Part shown: one piece after another, positions 10,871 through 22,700 of the stretch
How positions within the stretch are numbered: the first letter of the stretch is position 1
Layout: every line of letters starts with the position of its first letter
Assembly (NCBI GenBank): GCA_021292165.1
Contig: CM037879.1
Coordinates: forward strand, 39,028,339 to 39,092,338
Length of the DNA: 64,000 bases
Direction of reading: 5' to 3'
Source: Shinisaurus crocodilurus
Lineage: Eukaryota; Chordata; Lepidosauria; Squamata; Shinisauridae
Position numbers and translations under genes: made by a program
Notes under the pieces: model-generated
What the model saw: the letters and a program-made list of their open reading frames with translations, nothing else
What the model was told of the DNA's origin: nothing
Databases searched by the model: none

Positions 10871-13800
10871 GGTCTCGTTTCGTTTTCTCAAGAACAGTCT
10901 CAAAAATCTTGCCTCTCAAACAGGATAAATAACTCATTTCATCACACACATTTTAAATCTTTTATTTCATAAAGAGTTTGCGCTTTCCTAGCCCCGCGGC
11001 CCTAGAAGCTATTGTTTGGAGGAGGAATTTCATGGAGGTTGGGAGAGGTTGCCTCGTATTTTAATGGGTAGTCTTTATTTTAAAAGTATTTAATTGTAAG
11101 CACAATTCCGTGTTCCAATATTATGAGTAGTCTTGAAAAGCTGCTCCTCTGGTCCTCATTTCATTATACAAGTTCCCTGGTTTTGGGGATAAATGATTTC
11201 ATTACATGAATGTTTCATATTGTGGACTTCCTTGACTCCTACCCCAGCCTCCCTATTTGGTTGGTTTCACGTCCTGGGGTGGGGGACAGCTGAGGCTGGA
11301 GTGAATAAACCACATATAAAGAAATATATTATGGCAGCCTGACCAGAAGTATGTGATTTATGAGATTAAAAATGGAGGAACAGGGTTCTGTCAAATGGAC
11401 GGCCTTTCCAATTTCGTTTGTTACTGTAGGACCTACAGTAGGCATTTTTACAGTAAGGTCCTATTGCTAAAAACCTAACAAGGAAGCAAAATACGGCTGC
11501 TTGAACACAATAGGCATTCCTGTTGCTAAAGTCTAGTGGGGGAGTCAGATATGTGTTTGTGGAAACCCCACAGGTGCTCTTAATTTTGTCACCTCTCAAT
11601 GCATCCCAAGTTTAGAAATGGTGGCACTAGTTAACAGTACCTTGGCTTTTGTGAACGTGGGAACACATTGGTTTTAAAGCATGCTATTTAACAATTGTGC
11701 TTTCCTGTAAGAACTCTTTGTGAGTGTTTAAATCACTTTCGATGCAGTACCATTTTCACAGGAAAGAATAATTGGGCAAAATATCACCATGGTATGACAT
11801 ACGCCAGTATTTTCTTTTTAAAACAGATCAATCTTCTAATTGTTTCTAAGTTTAAGATATTTTTGAAATCTTTACCTTGATGAAACAGTTATGTTTCTAA
11901 GTAGAGTTCCGCTTATTTTCCCCTCCTACTATGAAAACATTTATGCAGTGAAAAGACCTGGACATTGTTTACTTTAATCTTTTCTCATGAGAAGTAGATT
12001 AAATAATCAGGAAATAATCTGAAAGAAGGTTTCTTTACACCAATATTACCGTGTCTTAAGCCCATGTGTACTTTTGCATGGACATTTTGCAGTTTATGGT
12101 AAAGTGGACTCCACTGCAGCTGTCATGACATTTCGACAACTGTTTAGAAAGAGTTTTCCTAATACAGCTGCACAGTAATTTTCTTAAATGTCCCTGATGT
12201 ATAATATTTTGGGATCAAGGATATAAATTACTTTCAGACCAATTCTGACAAAGAACGCAGAATTCTGACTATTTATGTAATAGTCTCTCAGTTTTCCTTC
12301 AAGGAGTTGCTTACAGTGTTGTATATAGGTAAAACTAAATTTAAACTACTTAAACTGCAGAACCCAGTGAATTAAATACAATTGCCGACCTCATTCAGCT
12401 AATACTTATGAGAGAAGGAGAAGCAGAACGTTAACCAGGAAGTGGCTTGAGTGGTATCAGAGTACAAGCTGGCTTTCAAACTGAATATTTATGTAAGAAG
12501 CCAAAATAGTGTTATATGGGAAACGGTATTCCTTGAAATAGAAGCATTTCAGTGGATAAATTGTGTTTTGTCAGGCCTGGTTTCCCTTAGCATCACATTT
12601 TTCAAAAATTGAAATGCCATGCTTCTGAATGTGCTCATGATTATTTCCAAGGGTGGATCTCACCCCACTGAAATCTGCCACTCATACTATTTGAAGGCAG
12701 GAATGAATTCTATGTAAGGTCCTCAAAGGCAATAGGGTCATCCTAAAATACAAAATCAGCCTAAACCTCAGGTCAGAATTGCTAGCACCCCCACAACATG
12801 GTACATAAAACAGGGTAGGCTTTCCAAAAGATGAATTACCATGCCATATACCATAGGTGGGAAGCGGATATGAGAATTGGTAGATTAATGGGATGGCCAT
12901 CCAGAAAGATTGATTGGGGAAAAAAGTTCTAGCAAAACTTTGCCAGTTTAATAACAAAACAAGATTCTTTGTTCTTAATTCTGCCTTGTGAGATTGTACA
13001 TATTTGCCATCCTTGGGAGTGCATCCTCCTGCCTTGTTCAAATACAAGTGTTGCTTGCACACTCAACCATGTACTCAAGTATGGTATAATTCATATAAAT
13101 TCAGGTGGGAGGCGATGCAGTCAATTCCATATTTTTGGGTTTCTGCTTCATTCTGCCATTTTGATAAAATTGAAATAACATCAGGCATGAAAGAAGTCTT
13201 TTGAAGTAAGGCATTTGATATTTTTTGAATGAAAATTTATTAGAAAGACACACAACTTTGTTAGAAAAATACTGCATAATGGGAAAACCCCCTATAGAAG
13301 TATATAAAATTTAATAAACCTTATATAAAAATATTGGTTCAGGCAGGGATTCTAATTTTAGATTTATTCAGATTTCTGTTTTAATGAATAGTTATTTTTA
13401 TTGAAGAACTAAAAATCTCATTGAAGACCAGTTTATATTGAGATTCTGTAAATCATATCTGGCTTGTACCAGTGGCCTACTCCCACCCCCCAAGTAAACA
13501 AATTGTGTGAGAAATTTTGAGATTCAAAGTAGGTCAAATTATAGGTGTGTGATTATACTTCTGTTATGTAATGATTTACTGCATTTCCATTTCAAACAAT
13601 TCAGTGAAAGTATGAAAAACAGTTTCTCTCCGGGTTGGAACAATGTGACTGAGGACAATTTTTCACCTACAGAATGCAGGCATGTGTCAGATTACAAGGA
13701 TTTAAACAGCATTTTTAGTATATAAAGGGCCTGATCATTCCAATACATGAGCACTGTACTAGTGTATGGAGAAATTCTTGAAAGGCATAAAAACGCCATC

Positions 13801-13971
13801 TTTTCCCTTGATATGCAAGCATGGGCATGTGCACAGGTACCACATTGGAACAGTCCACTGAATGGGAGAGGTGAACAGGCCTCCCATATACCTATGCAGC
13901 CTTACCCCCTTCACTTAGTCAAGGAATGTGAGCTCAGAGCGTACGTTCCTTGACGACAAAAGGTGTGTGCA
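10871..13971. other. BICRAL intron 1, no repeat recognised
   Basis: AT-rich sequence without recognisable coding or clear repeats; an imperfect inverted repeat, ACTGTAGGACCTACAGTAGG, lies near 11424. Nothing else is supported. Confidence 0.45.
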
Positions 13972-13979
13972 GGGCCGGT

Positions 13980-14126
13980 GCTACCATTAGGCCAACTAGG
14001 CAGCTGCCTAGGGCGCAGGGCTAAAGGGGGCGCCAGAAATAGGGAGGGAGGGCTCAAGTGGGAAGGGGCGCGCGCGCTAAATATCTGATCTTGCCTAGGG
14101 CACCAAACTGCCTTGCACCGGCCCTG
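13980..14126. mobile_element. Non-autonomous hAT element (147 bp)
   Basis: Terminal inverted repeats CAGGGCCGGTGC / GCACCGGCCCTG and a perfect 8-bp duplication GGTGTGTG (13972-13979 and 14127-14134). The interior GCTGCCTAGGGCGC.../...TTGCCTAGGGCACC is also inverted. An 8-bp duplication plus CAGGG ends identify hAT. Confidence 0.85.
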
Positions 14127-14134
14127 GGTGTGTG

Positions 14135-15650
14135 TGTTAGGGGATGAACCAGATGGGGACACAGGATGTACACACAGACTTCCATTCCCCATAATGGCTT
14201 GGTGTGCTGACTGTGCTTGACCTGTGCACATGCACTGAGGAAGATGGGGGAAATGGGACTCTGGGTGCTTCCAGACAAGGCTTCTATTGTGCAATCACCC
14301 TGCCTCATTAATGGAATTTTATGGGTAGTCCAGACATCAACTTCAGTTTGTACCCCTCCCATATTTCCCCGCTGCTTCTGTCTTCTTTTTCTTATCGGAA
14401 GAAATCTGCTTAGGAATCATGGAATAAATGCACAATGCCTTTTGCTTGTTAGCACTAGGAGCCCTGTGTCTGGAAGCACCCAGTTATGCCCTATGGGAAT
14501 TCTTCCATACCCACGTGGAAATGGATGAGGCCCAAAGCATCTTATAATGCTTATTCACCCTCACAACATCACTGTGCAGTAGGTACTGACTTGCCCAAGG
14601 CTACCTGGTCACTCCCAAGTCTAAGACGTTCTCCTCTGGCTTTTAATGTAATCTTGTCAATGCAATATACATAATGTCAAATATAACCTTTTTATTTGAA
14701 ACTGATCTAAAGAGCAGTGTGTTGAATTTCCTTTTGTTGTTTCATATAAAAATAACTGAAATGGTATCCATTACACGAACATGTGACACATATGGAACTG
14801 TGGCCCAAGGGGGGAGAGAGAGAGAATTGATCAAGCAAGAGACCACCAAAGGGTGTGCGTAAGAAAAATTCACATAGGGCCTAAGGTCAGCAGAAGTTTT
14901 ATATTGGCAGGGATGCAGATGGGGTGAGAAACAAGTGCTGGGTGTCAAAGGATGCTGGCTGAAAGCCACACTGAAGAAGGCTATCAGAATAAAAGCAAGG
15001 ATATCAAGAGACAATGAGGAGTGGAGCCATGGAGCCCAAGAAAGGGATTGGGTTGGGGTAAGGAGGAGCAACCTTTCTTTTGGCAAACTTCATACAGAAG
15101 TGGGTGTCCCCCCCTCCCCAGCAGGGCTCTCTTGCCTTTAAAAACTGCATGACAGAAAAACAAGAAAAGCAACAATAACCCGCAGGTGCAGTTTTTCCTG
15201 AAACTATGCTAGGAAATGATACTACTGTACTGTTAAATTCCTACCAGTCATGCAGCTCTTAAAGGCATGGGAGTCCTTTCAGGACGGATGTCAGATGTCC
15301 CGACATGCTCTAGGAACTGGAGGAGCTGTGAGCATGGGGACAGGAAAAGTAGGGTTGTACCTTTCTTCCTGGCGCTCTTGCGGGGCCTTTAAGAACAACC
15401 TGACACCAAAAACGAAAGCAGGTGAAGTATGAGGATGGGGAGGATTTCATCTGCTTACGGTTTATTCATGTTGGGCTATTGTTAAAAGCACATGAATAGG
15501 GTCAGAAAAATAAGGTGCCAGTTTTACAGATGACGTATTTTAGAAGCTGCAGGATTGTGAACCACAGTGCCATGTCTAAAACTAAGTAGGCTTTGTGCTT
15601 GAAAGCAGCCTTGAAAGGAAAAGACCAGGTGTAACTTCCTATCATTGTAA
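14135..15650. other. BICRAL intron 1, sparse repeats
   Basis: Holds a MIR-like SINE fragment at about 14525-14625 (ACTTGCCCAAGGCTACCTGG core) and otherwise unrecognised sequence. Confidence 0.4.
14525..14625. repeat. MIR/CORE-SINE-like fragment
   Basis: CTCACAACATCACTGTGCAG followed by ACTTGCCCAAGGCTACCTGG resembles the conserved MIR core. Ancient and truncated. Confidence 0.5.
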
Positions 15651-15658
15651 CACTATGG

Positions 15659-15740
15659 CAGGGGTGCACAAACTTTTCAGCCCTGAGGGCCATACCTGGT
15701 GTTAGTGCCCCCCCCCGGAGTCTGCACATGAGCGTGCACG

Positions 15741-15779
<39 letters not shown>

Positions 15780-16144
15780 TATACACACACACCCCGCACA
15801 CACTAACCTTGTTGCCATCCCAGTGTGATCCTGCAGCAAGATTACTGTGGTTGGGGAGAGGCTTTAACCTTGCCCCCTTCCCAGGGTTCCTGCACCAAGT
15901 TTGCTGGGTGGCTGCTTCGGGGTCACTAAGGGAAGGGGAGACTTTAAGCTTGGCCAGCAGCATTACTTACACGTCACCATTCGCTAAAGCCTCCTCTTAG
16001 CAACAGTGCTTCTGTATCACAATTAGCGGTGCAGAAGGAGAGATGCTGATCGGGGAGGGGAAGAATTTGGTGGTGTGGAGACCATGGGGGGGGGCATACA
16101 ACGCGCATCTGGACCTCATTCGAGCTATGGGTTGTGCACCCCTG
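15659..16144. mobile_element. Non-autonomous hAT element with internal (CA)n
   Basis: Terminal inverted repeats CAGGGGTGCACAA / TTGTGCACCCCTG. Flanks CACTATGG (15651-15658) and CACTAGCG (16145-16152) match at 6 of 8 positions, as an aged 8-bp duplication. A (CG)/(CA) tract occupies 15735-15800. No transposase is present. Confidence 0.72.
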
Positions 16145-16642
16145 CACTAGCGAGAAAAGTCACCGCTGGGGGAAATTCTTGATTCTGTGCTATTCCAAGT
16201 ACAAGGGTGCTTCCAGATTGAGGTCTCCTAGCATTACCAATCAAAAGGCATTGTGTAGCTATTCCATCTTTCCCTCTTTGACCGATCTTCTGTGGCAAGA
16301 AAAAAGATGGAAGAAATGGTGGGAAAACCTGGGAAGGTTACAAATGAAAGACATGGTCTGGACCTCCCATAACAGTCTGTGAATGAGGCAGGGCAATTGC
16401 ACATAATAAAAGCCTCATCTGGAAGTATCCTAGGAGTCTTTCAAGTTTAGTTTCAGAAACCTTAATGAGGTTCAATGAGAATCAAGAGATGAGTTTCATA
16501 AACTGATTTGAACTAACCAAATGTACTGTGGAGGAAAAGAAGCAAAACAAATCTGGGCAAGGCCAGACCTGGGTCTGTCTAGGGAGGCTCTCTCCCTCTA
16601 CTATCGCTAGACTGTCCTACATGTCTACTGTTCCACTGATAT

Positions 16643-16680
16643 TCTCACACACACACATATATATATGTGTGTGTGTGTAG
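16643..16680. repeat. Perfect palindromic (AC)/(AT)/(GT) tract
   Basis: ACACACACACATATATATAT runs directly into GTGTGTGTGT; the arms are self-complementary. Confidence 0.8.
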
Positions 16681-16861
16681 ATTTACTATATTATATATAA
16701 CATGGATAGTCGCACAGTTCAAAGTTGTGAACTGGGCAAGAAATGCAGTAAAAACAAGGTATACAAAAGCTGAACAAATAAAAGGGGGTGCCAAAGATTC
16801 TCCATGCTTGGGACACCATTTGGTCTAGGAATGAACCTGCCCTCTACAGGGCATAAGTATA

Positions 16862-18082
16862 ATAATCTGCCACGGATGGCCTTCTCCTTATCCCATCAGC
16901 CAGAGCAGCCAGGCTGGTGGGGACTAGGAAGAGGGCCTTCTCTGTGGTGGCCCCCAAGTTATGGAACTCCCTCCCTAGTGACCTTCGCCATGCCCCCTCC
17001 GTGATGAGCTTCTGCCGCACATTAAAAACATGGTATTTCAGGCGGGAATATGGGGTGGGTTAGGATTTTAAAAGAATTTTTTATACTGTTTTAATTATCA
17101 TGTTTTATTGTATTTTTTTTTGGGAATATTTTTATTAAAAATTTTTTTTAACAATACAAAGAAAATAACACACACATATAACTAATATAGTGCTCCCATC
17201 ACCATGGGACCAAATAATACAATAACTCTATAATTGTTCATTATTCCAAAAATACAACATATCTTGACAGGGTAAACTCCCTTTCCCCTTTTTTAACACA
17301 TATTCCAAAAATAAACCCCAAATATCCTTAAAAATATTTTTCTTTAATTGACCCCTTTTGCATTTGATATTACAAGTCAACATATCATTCAATGCCATAT
17401 CCCATACTTCTTTATACCAATCGGTAATAGTGAAAACTTGCTGAATTTTCCATTTCCTTGCTATCATTAATCTACCTGCCGTTAACAAATTTATAATTAA
17501 TTACTTTAACGTTTTGAGGACTGGTCACCTTTTCCATTATTGATAGCAAAGCTAGTTTAGGACAAACCTCTAGATCAGCTCCAACAATTTCTGATATTTC
17601 CTCAAAAATCATTTTCCAAAAATCCATTACATTTTTACAACTCCACCACATGTGAGCATATGTACCCAGCTCCTGACATCCTCGCCAATACATTGGAGAA
17701 CATTTGTTGTCTATTCTATTTAATCTCACCGGAGTCAAATACCATCTCCAAATTAGCTTATAAAAATTCTCTTTGATTCTTATAGACATATTTTTCAATA
17801 TTCGCCTATCCCAAATCTTGTTCCACTCATCCTTTGATATTTCCTCTTCAAACTCTGTATCCCAAACTATTTTAAGATTTTCTGCTTGCTCTTCTGATTT
17901 CTGCAACAGTTTTATCTTCTGCAACATCTTTGTAAGACCCCTAGCTGATGCATTTCCTTCTATAAGTTCTCTAGACCATGTTTTATTGTATTGTTTTAAT
18001 TGTACATCGCCCAGGGTGGCCGGGTGACCGGCCAGATGGGCGATTAACAAATATAATAAATATATAAATAAATAAATAAATA
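16862..18082 (+). mobile_element. L2-clade LINE 3' fragment, split by an L1 insertion
   Basis: 16862-17112 and 17991-18082 together match the 3' end of the minus-strand L2 copy at 31280-32150. They share CCTTCTCCTTATCCCATCAG, the ORF end, and the 3' hairpin CCGGGTGACCGGCCAGATGG followed by AATAAATA repeats. The two parts are separated by an 865-bp L1. It is 5'-truncated and has no functional ORF. Confidence 0.8.
17113..17977 (-). mobile_element. 5'-truncated L1 LINE nested in L2
   Basis: Flanked by the perfect 13-bp duplication ATGTTTTATTGTA (17100-17112 and 17978-17990). On the minus strand it encodes the C-terminal part of L1 ORF2 in two broken frames: one with the GTYAHMWWSCKNVMDFW cysteine/tryptophan motif region, the next with WYKEVWDMALNDMLT. 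It ends in an A-rich tail (T-run on + at 17112-17121). The target duplication, tail and truncation are typical of target-primed reverse transcription. It is dead. Confidence 0.88.
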
Positions 18083-18339
18083 TGTTGGACAAGGACATCA
18101 CACTGTGCTTTGACTGCCTCCCTTTCTCTGTGTCATCTGCTCTGAAAAGCAGAAGTATCATGTTGCTGAAGAAACATGATACTGAAATGTGAGGAAGGAT
18201 CCTGGCCCAGTCTGGCCCAGGCTTCTCCTTGATATCTTCCTATTGGACTATTGCCTTTCTGGGCTATAGTCCGATGGAACACTCTAGTTTATTGTGATAA
18301 TGTATGAAGAATAGTGATGGGCCAGGTAACAGGTTTGAG

Positions 18340-18450
18340 AATAACCCAGTGGTAGAGGTGCAGAAGGTCCTAAATTCAATCCCTGGTGTCTTGAGTTAAA
18401 AAATGATCAGGTAGCATGTGATATATGAGATACTGGCTTAGAAGACTTTA
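18340..18450 (+). repeat. Decayed tRNA-derived SINE fragment
   Basis: CCAGTGGTAGAGGTGCAGAA, a box-B-like TTCAATCCCTGG and GATCAGGTAGCATGTGATAT resemble the SINE at 47966 in order, but with deletions. Confidence 0.4.
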
Positions 18451-19681
18451 AAAAGCAATATTTATCAGTGGGCAGAATATTCTACTCTTTGCCTCAGTCA
18501 TGCCACTGGATTTTCAAAATCACAGATCACCATGCTCAGCATCATATCATCTTTCCACTGTGTTTAGCAGTACCCTCCTATTTAAAAATGCCCACACATA
18601 TGCAAAACATAGGTACCGTATATACAATGCCAGTAGATATTATTTTAATTCTGTCTTCAAAACAGCATACAACAGTGTGTGTCCTATTATAAAAACATGA
18701 CATCACTAGTACATATAATTTGTGAGTTAGCTATCAATGGAGATTTTAATTAATTTCTTCATATTCTAGCATTTTACTAATTCAATGCAACGTGTTAAGT
18801 TCTGAAAACTGTGTACTGAAATTATGGCGCTTATATTTTATCTTTAGCGTTAAAAAAAAAGTGTTGGATGCTGAAATTAGCCCTTCTCTGGTGTTGTGAA
18901 TCTACTCAGTCTGCTAAAGCATGCCAGTTTTACAATAAAATTCATGAAGAGCAACAGCTGGTATAGCATACTTGTTGAGAACAGCTCAAATCTCAACCCA
19001 CCCATGAAGTCACTGGGTGGCCTTTGGCAAGCCACTGACTGGGTCCCCACAATCGGGGAGGCTTCTTTTCCTTACCCTGCGCGTGCCACCTCATTTCCAT
19101 AATTACCTGCAGAAGGCATGGGTTGCTGTGTTGTTCGAACCTGGCAAGAGTGGGCAGTGGGGATCACTTCCAAAGCACCCCCAAACCCTAGAACAAGCCA
19201 CAGGTTGTGGGGTGGTTTGGAATTTACCACCACTGCCCACCTCGCCACAATTCTCTACAAAAATTAACCACAATTTTTCATTTGTAATAGGAGAATAATA
19301 ATATTGGCCTGTCCTATAGGGTTAGAAAGATTTCTGGGATGAGTATGTACACTTTTCTGAACACATAATGCTGTATAAATATTAGAAAGATTTATGGCAG
19401 GCTATATTACCTAAGCCTGATCCTAAGCATGTAAGTCCCAGTGAGTTCAAAAAGTCTTATTTCTTAGTAAGTGTGTTTAGTATGGCAAACTTCAGTTTAA
19501 ACAGAAAATAAAACATTATGCACCCATCATGGTAAATTGACATGATAAATACATTCATGGTACATAAACATTTTTCATACAATTAGTTATTAATAAAAGC
19601 ATTCTCTTTTTGTCTCTTTTTCTGAAAGGAAATATGAAATCTGCTTTATGATACAATATGAGTGTTTTTCTTTTTCCTTAG
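18451..19681. other. BICRAL intron 1, 3' part
   Basis: A hAT/foldback-like fragment is suspected around 19000-19260 (CACTGACTGGGTCCCCACAA, TTGTTCGAACCTGGCAAGAG). It resembles the 3500-4720 family but is too diverged to bound. The rest is unique AT-rich sequence leading to the acceptor at 19681. Confidence 0.35.
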
Positions 19682-19730
19682 TTGTCATGGATGATGACGA
19701 CGATGAGTCCTGTCTCTTTGATCTGATTGG
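19682..19730 (+). CDS. BICRAL: BICRAL exon with start codon (coding 19687-19730)
   Basis: The acceptor TTTTTCCTTAG precedes 5 nt of leader and the ATG at 19687; the donor is GG|GTAAGA at 19731. The coding part is 44 nt and encodes MDDDDDESCLFDLI plus two bases of Gly15 (phase 2). The run of acidic residues followed by a hydrophobic LFDLI segment is the conserved N-terminus of the BICRA/BICRAL family, which fixes the start. Confidence 0.93.
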
Positions 19731-22700
19731 GTAAGATTTTTTTAAAAAAAGAAATGTGTGCAGAGCAGCCATGCAAAATTCACTTTTCAAAGGAAAGCTT
19801 GCTAGATAAATAGGGTTTTATCCAGACTTGAGATGGGCTCCTTCTGTTCACTGAGTGAAGGAACCAGGATACAGTGCACGCTCTCTGCTGGACGAAAGGG
19901 GAAGTGTGGTGATCTCTGCAATTCCCCCTGCAGCCCCCAGCACCACCTCACATGCTGTTCCAGAGAAACCTGCAACCCTCAGGAGCAGCTTCTAGGGGGC
20001 ATAGGAAGCTGTTGAGGGGAGAAGCAATGGGCAAAAACTACTGTCCCACTCCTCTTTCCAATGATAGCAGACCTCTGCTGATCACAAGTCTGGATCCAGC
20101 CTTTTGTCTGTGACTGGTTCGCACGACATGACAATCCGTTGTGGGTTGTTGTGTCGTGTGAACCTGAACTGATTCCCGCCAGGTGGCTTGTTTGAGGGCA
20201 GCAAGCTACCCTGACAACCCATGTGTTGTAGTAGGGATTCTACCCACGATGGGTTGTCCTGTCGTCCAAACCCGGACAACCAACCCCATCATGGGTATCG
20301 GGAACTGGCTACTGAGCTACTTGGCAAAAGTGGCAAGCCCCCTTGCTGCTCTTGCCAAGCGGCTCCCAGGTGACCACCATTGCCAGCCGCCCCAAAAGTG
20401 CAGCAGCAACATTTGAGGGCATCTGGCACTGGCTTCCCCCACTCCCTGCTGTAATTGCGAACTGTTTTGGGCTTGATGCGGCTTTTTTTCAGTTTAATTT
20501 TTTTCTCTTGAGATTGTGACAGCTGGCTGTCAAGCTGGCTTTTGCGATTCCTTTTTTGACAGCTACACACAGTCCCTTCAAAGTGCGACAGTGGCACCTT
20601 GGAGTGGCTGCCCATGCTTGCCAATCATTTTTTTTAATTCCCCACCCCTAATTTTTGCAAATATTTGCAAATTTTAATATATATATAACCTGTGGACTGC
20701 GGACATTTGCAGTTGTGCAGGGAGGTGCCTTCTGGTACCTACCCTGGGCATTGCCTCACAAAGTTAACTTACTGCAGGTAAGTTAATTTTTCCCTTTGGC
20801 TGCATCTTACACCTGTCAAAAGGCGAGCTGTCAAATGTAACCAAAGGCATGAATGATCTTAGCTCATGAAAAAGCGGTGGCAGCTTGTTCATCCCCTTTG
20901 TGGCAAGATCCTCATGGTTTGTTTGTTTGTTTGTTTGTTCATTTGTTTTTGGACTCATAAGGGTGCCCTCACTTTTGCACTTGTTCCTGAGATTCTACCA
21001 CCGCAGGAACATGCAAAAGTGCAAACTACTCCACTCATTGGAGTACAGTAATACCTTGGATTGCAAGTAACTTGGTTTGAGAGCGTTTTGCAAGACAAGC
21101 AAATTTTTAAATATTAATTTAATTTTTTTTACTTGATATACAAGTGACGTGTTGCAATACAAGTACCGTAACACGGCTTAAATTAAAAATCTCTGTACAA
21201 ATTTTTTTTGGGGGGGATTTTGTTTTGATATAAGAGTATTTTGGATTACAAGCACGTTTCCGGAACGAATTATGCTCTCAATCCAAGGCATGACTGTAGT
21301 TACCTTTGACAGCTGTCAAGGATGAAGCTGCATTTTTTCAGGTGGGATTTAGAAAGGGTTTTTGTTTTTTTTTTGCCAGGAAACTATACAGGTATTTAGA
21401 CTCTATATACCTGTATAGTGTCCTAGCCCCAATTTTTAAAAACCTTTTCTAAATCCCTACTTGAAAAATGGAGTGATGCTTGGAATAGGCATAGCTCTGA
21501 TTCTAATAAGATGGGAGCTATTTTAAAAGCACAGTATGACAAATTCTCTCTATAGATAGATAAAAATTTACACTATTGATATGGTTTGCTGAAAACAAGC
21601 CATGGTTTTTGTTTCTGGTTGCGTACTCTAAATTAGGTAGTTGGGGATTACAGTCTCAGTGCTCAGGTGATATAATTCAGAGGGATTCTTCCTGTTTGTG
21701 TCAGCTGATACTTTAACAACTTTTAATTTTAGAATATTTTAATAAGTGTGAGTTTCTTAGACTGGTCCATCTCACTTTTTTTGTTTGTATTTTTTAAGAG
21801 ATGCGCAGGCACTGAATTATTTCCTACATGGACCGGGCAGTAAATCTGTAAGTCACATTCTGATATGTTAAATGTAAATCTAATTTTACTAATTGTACTA
21901 CTCTTAGTTTAATGTTATTTTTCTATATTTGTGCTGCAACAGAACAACGAAGACTTGACTAATGCAGGATATTCTGCAGCCAACTCAAATTCTATTTTCG
22001 CCAATACCAGTGTAAGTATACAAGGAACAAAGTGTAATTTTATTGTAGGTTTACAGTTCTGTCTTGGTCTGTTTATGTTGTATGTGATTGGAGTAGAAGC
22101 AGGATTTGTAGATTCCAGTGCTGGTGTACCTGTTTACATACCATCGAGTTTTAAACTGATTCCAATAGGTAGTCTTCTTAACATTTTTGGGTTTGATTCA
22201 GCCTCATCTGCACACCTGGAGGGCAAAATATGGAGTACTCCAAGTGCACAAACAAGGCTGGAGACCCATGGGGGACCTAATGTACAAGCTATACCACCAC
22301 TCCACACACATTCAGAACACCATTGACATGGTACACCAGGCTGCTCCCCACCCACTCCAGGGTATGTTGTCTGGTGGGGTCTACCCACCCCAGGCATGCA
22401 AGTTGCTTGCATTGAGGCCAAGCAAGCATTTAGCTGGAGCAAGCCTGCAGTGGCAAAGGTCTTGCTGGCGGCAGGTGTGTTTCCAAAGCTCTTGCTAGGC
22501 AGAGGCGTAGCGTGGGGGGTGCAGGGGGGGCCGGCCGCACCGGGCGCAACATCTGGGGGGGGCGCACTCGCACTCGCAGCTCTCTGCCCCTGCCTGGCTC
22601 ACTCACTCTCTCTGCAGTGCTGGCTGTGCGAATCCGATCCGAGCCGCCGGGTCGCCGCCCACTGTGGAGCGCGGGAGAGAACCACACCAGACCAGCCCAG

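Noticed and set aside
15502..15963. 153-codon minus-strand frame
   Set aside because: It reads through a (CA)n tract inside a hAT element, giving Val/Cys repeats; compositional.
17228..18161. Host genes on the minus strand (long open frames)
   Set aside because: The translated motifs are L1 ORF2 C-terminal, the frame is broken and a 13-bp target duplication surrounds the piece.
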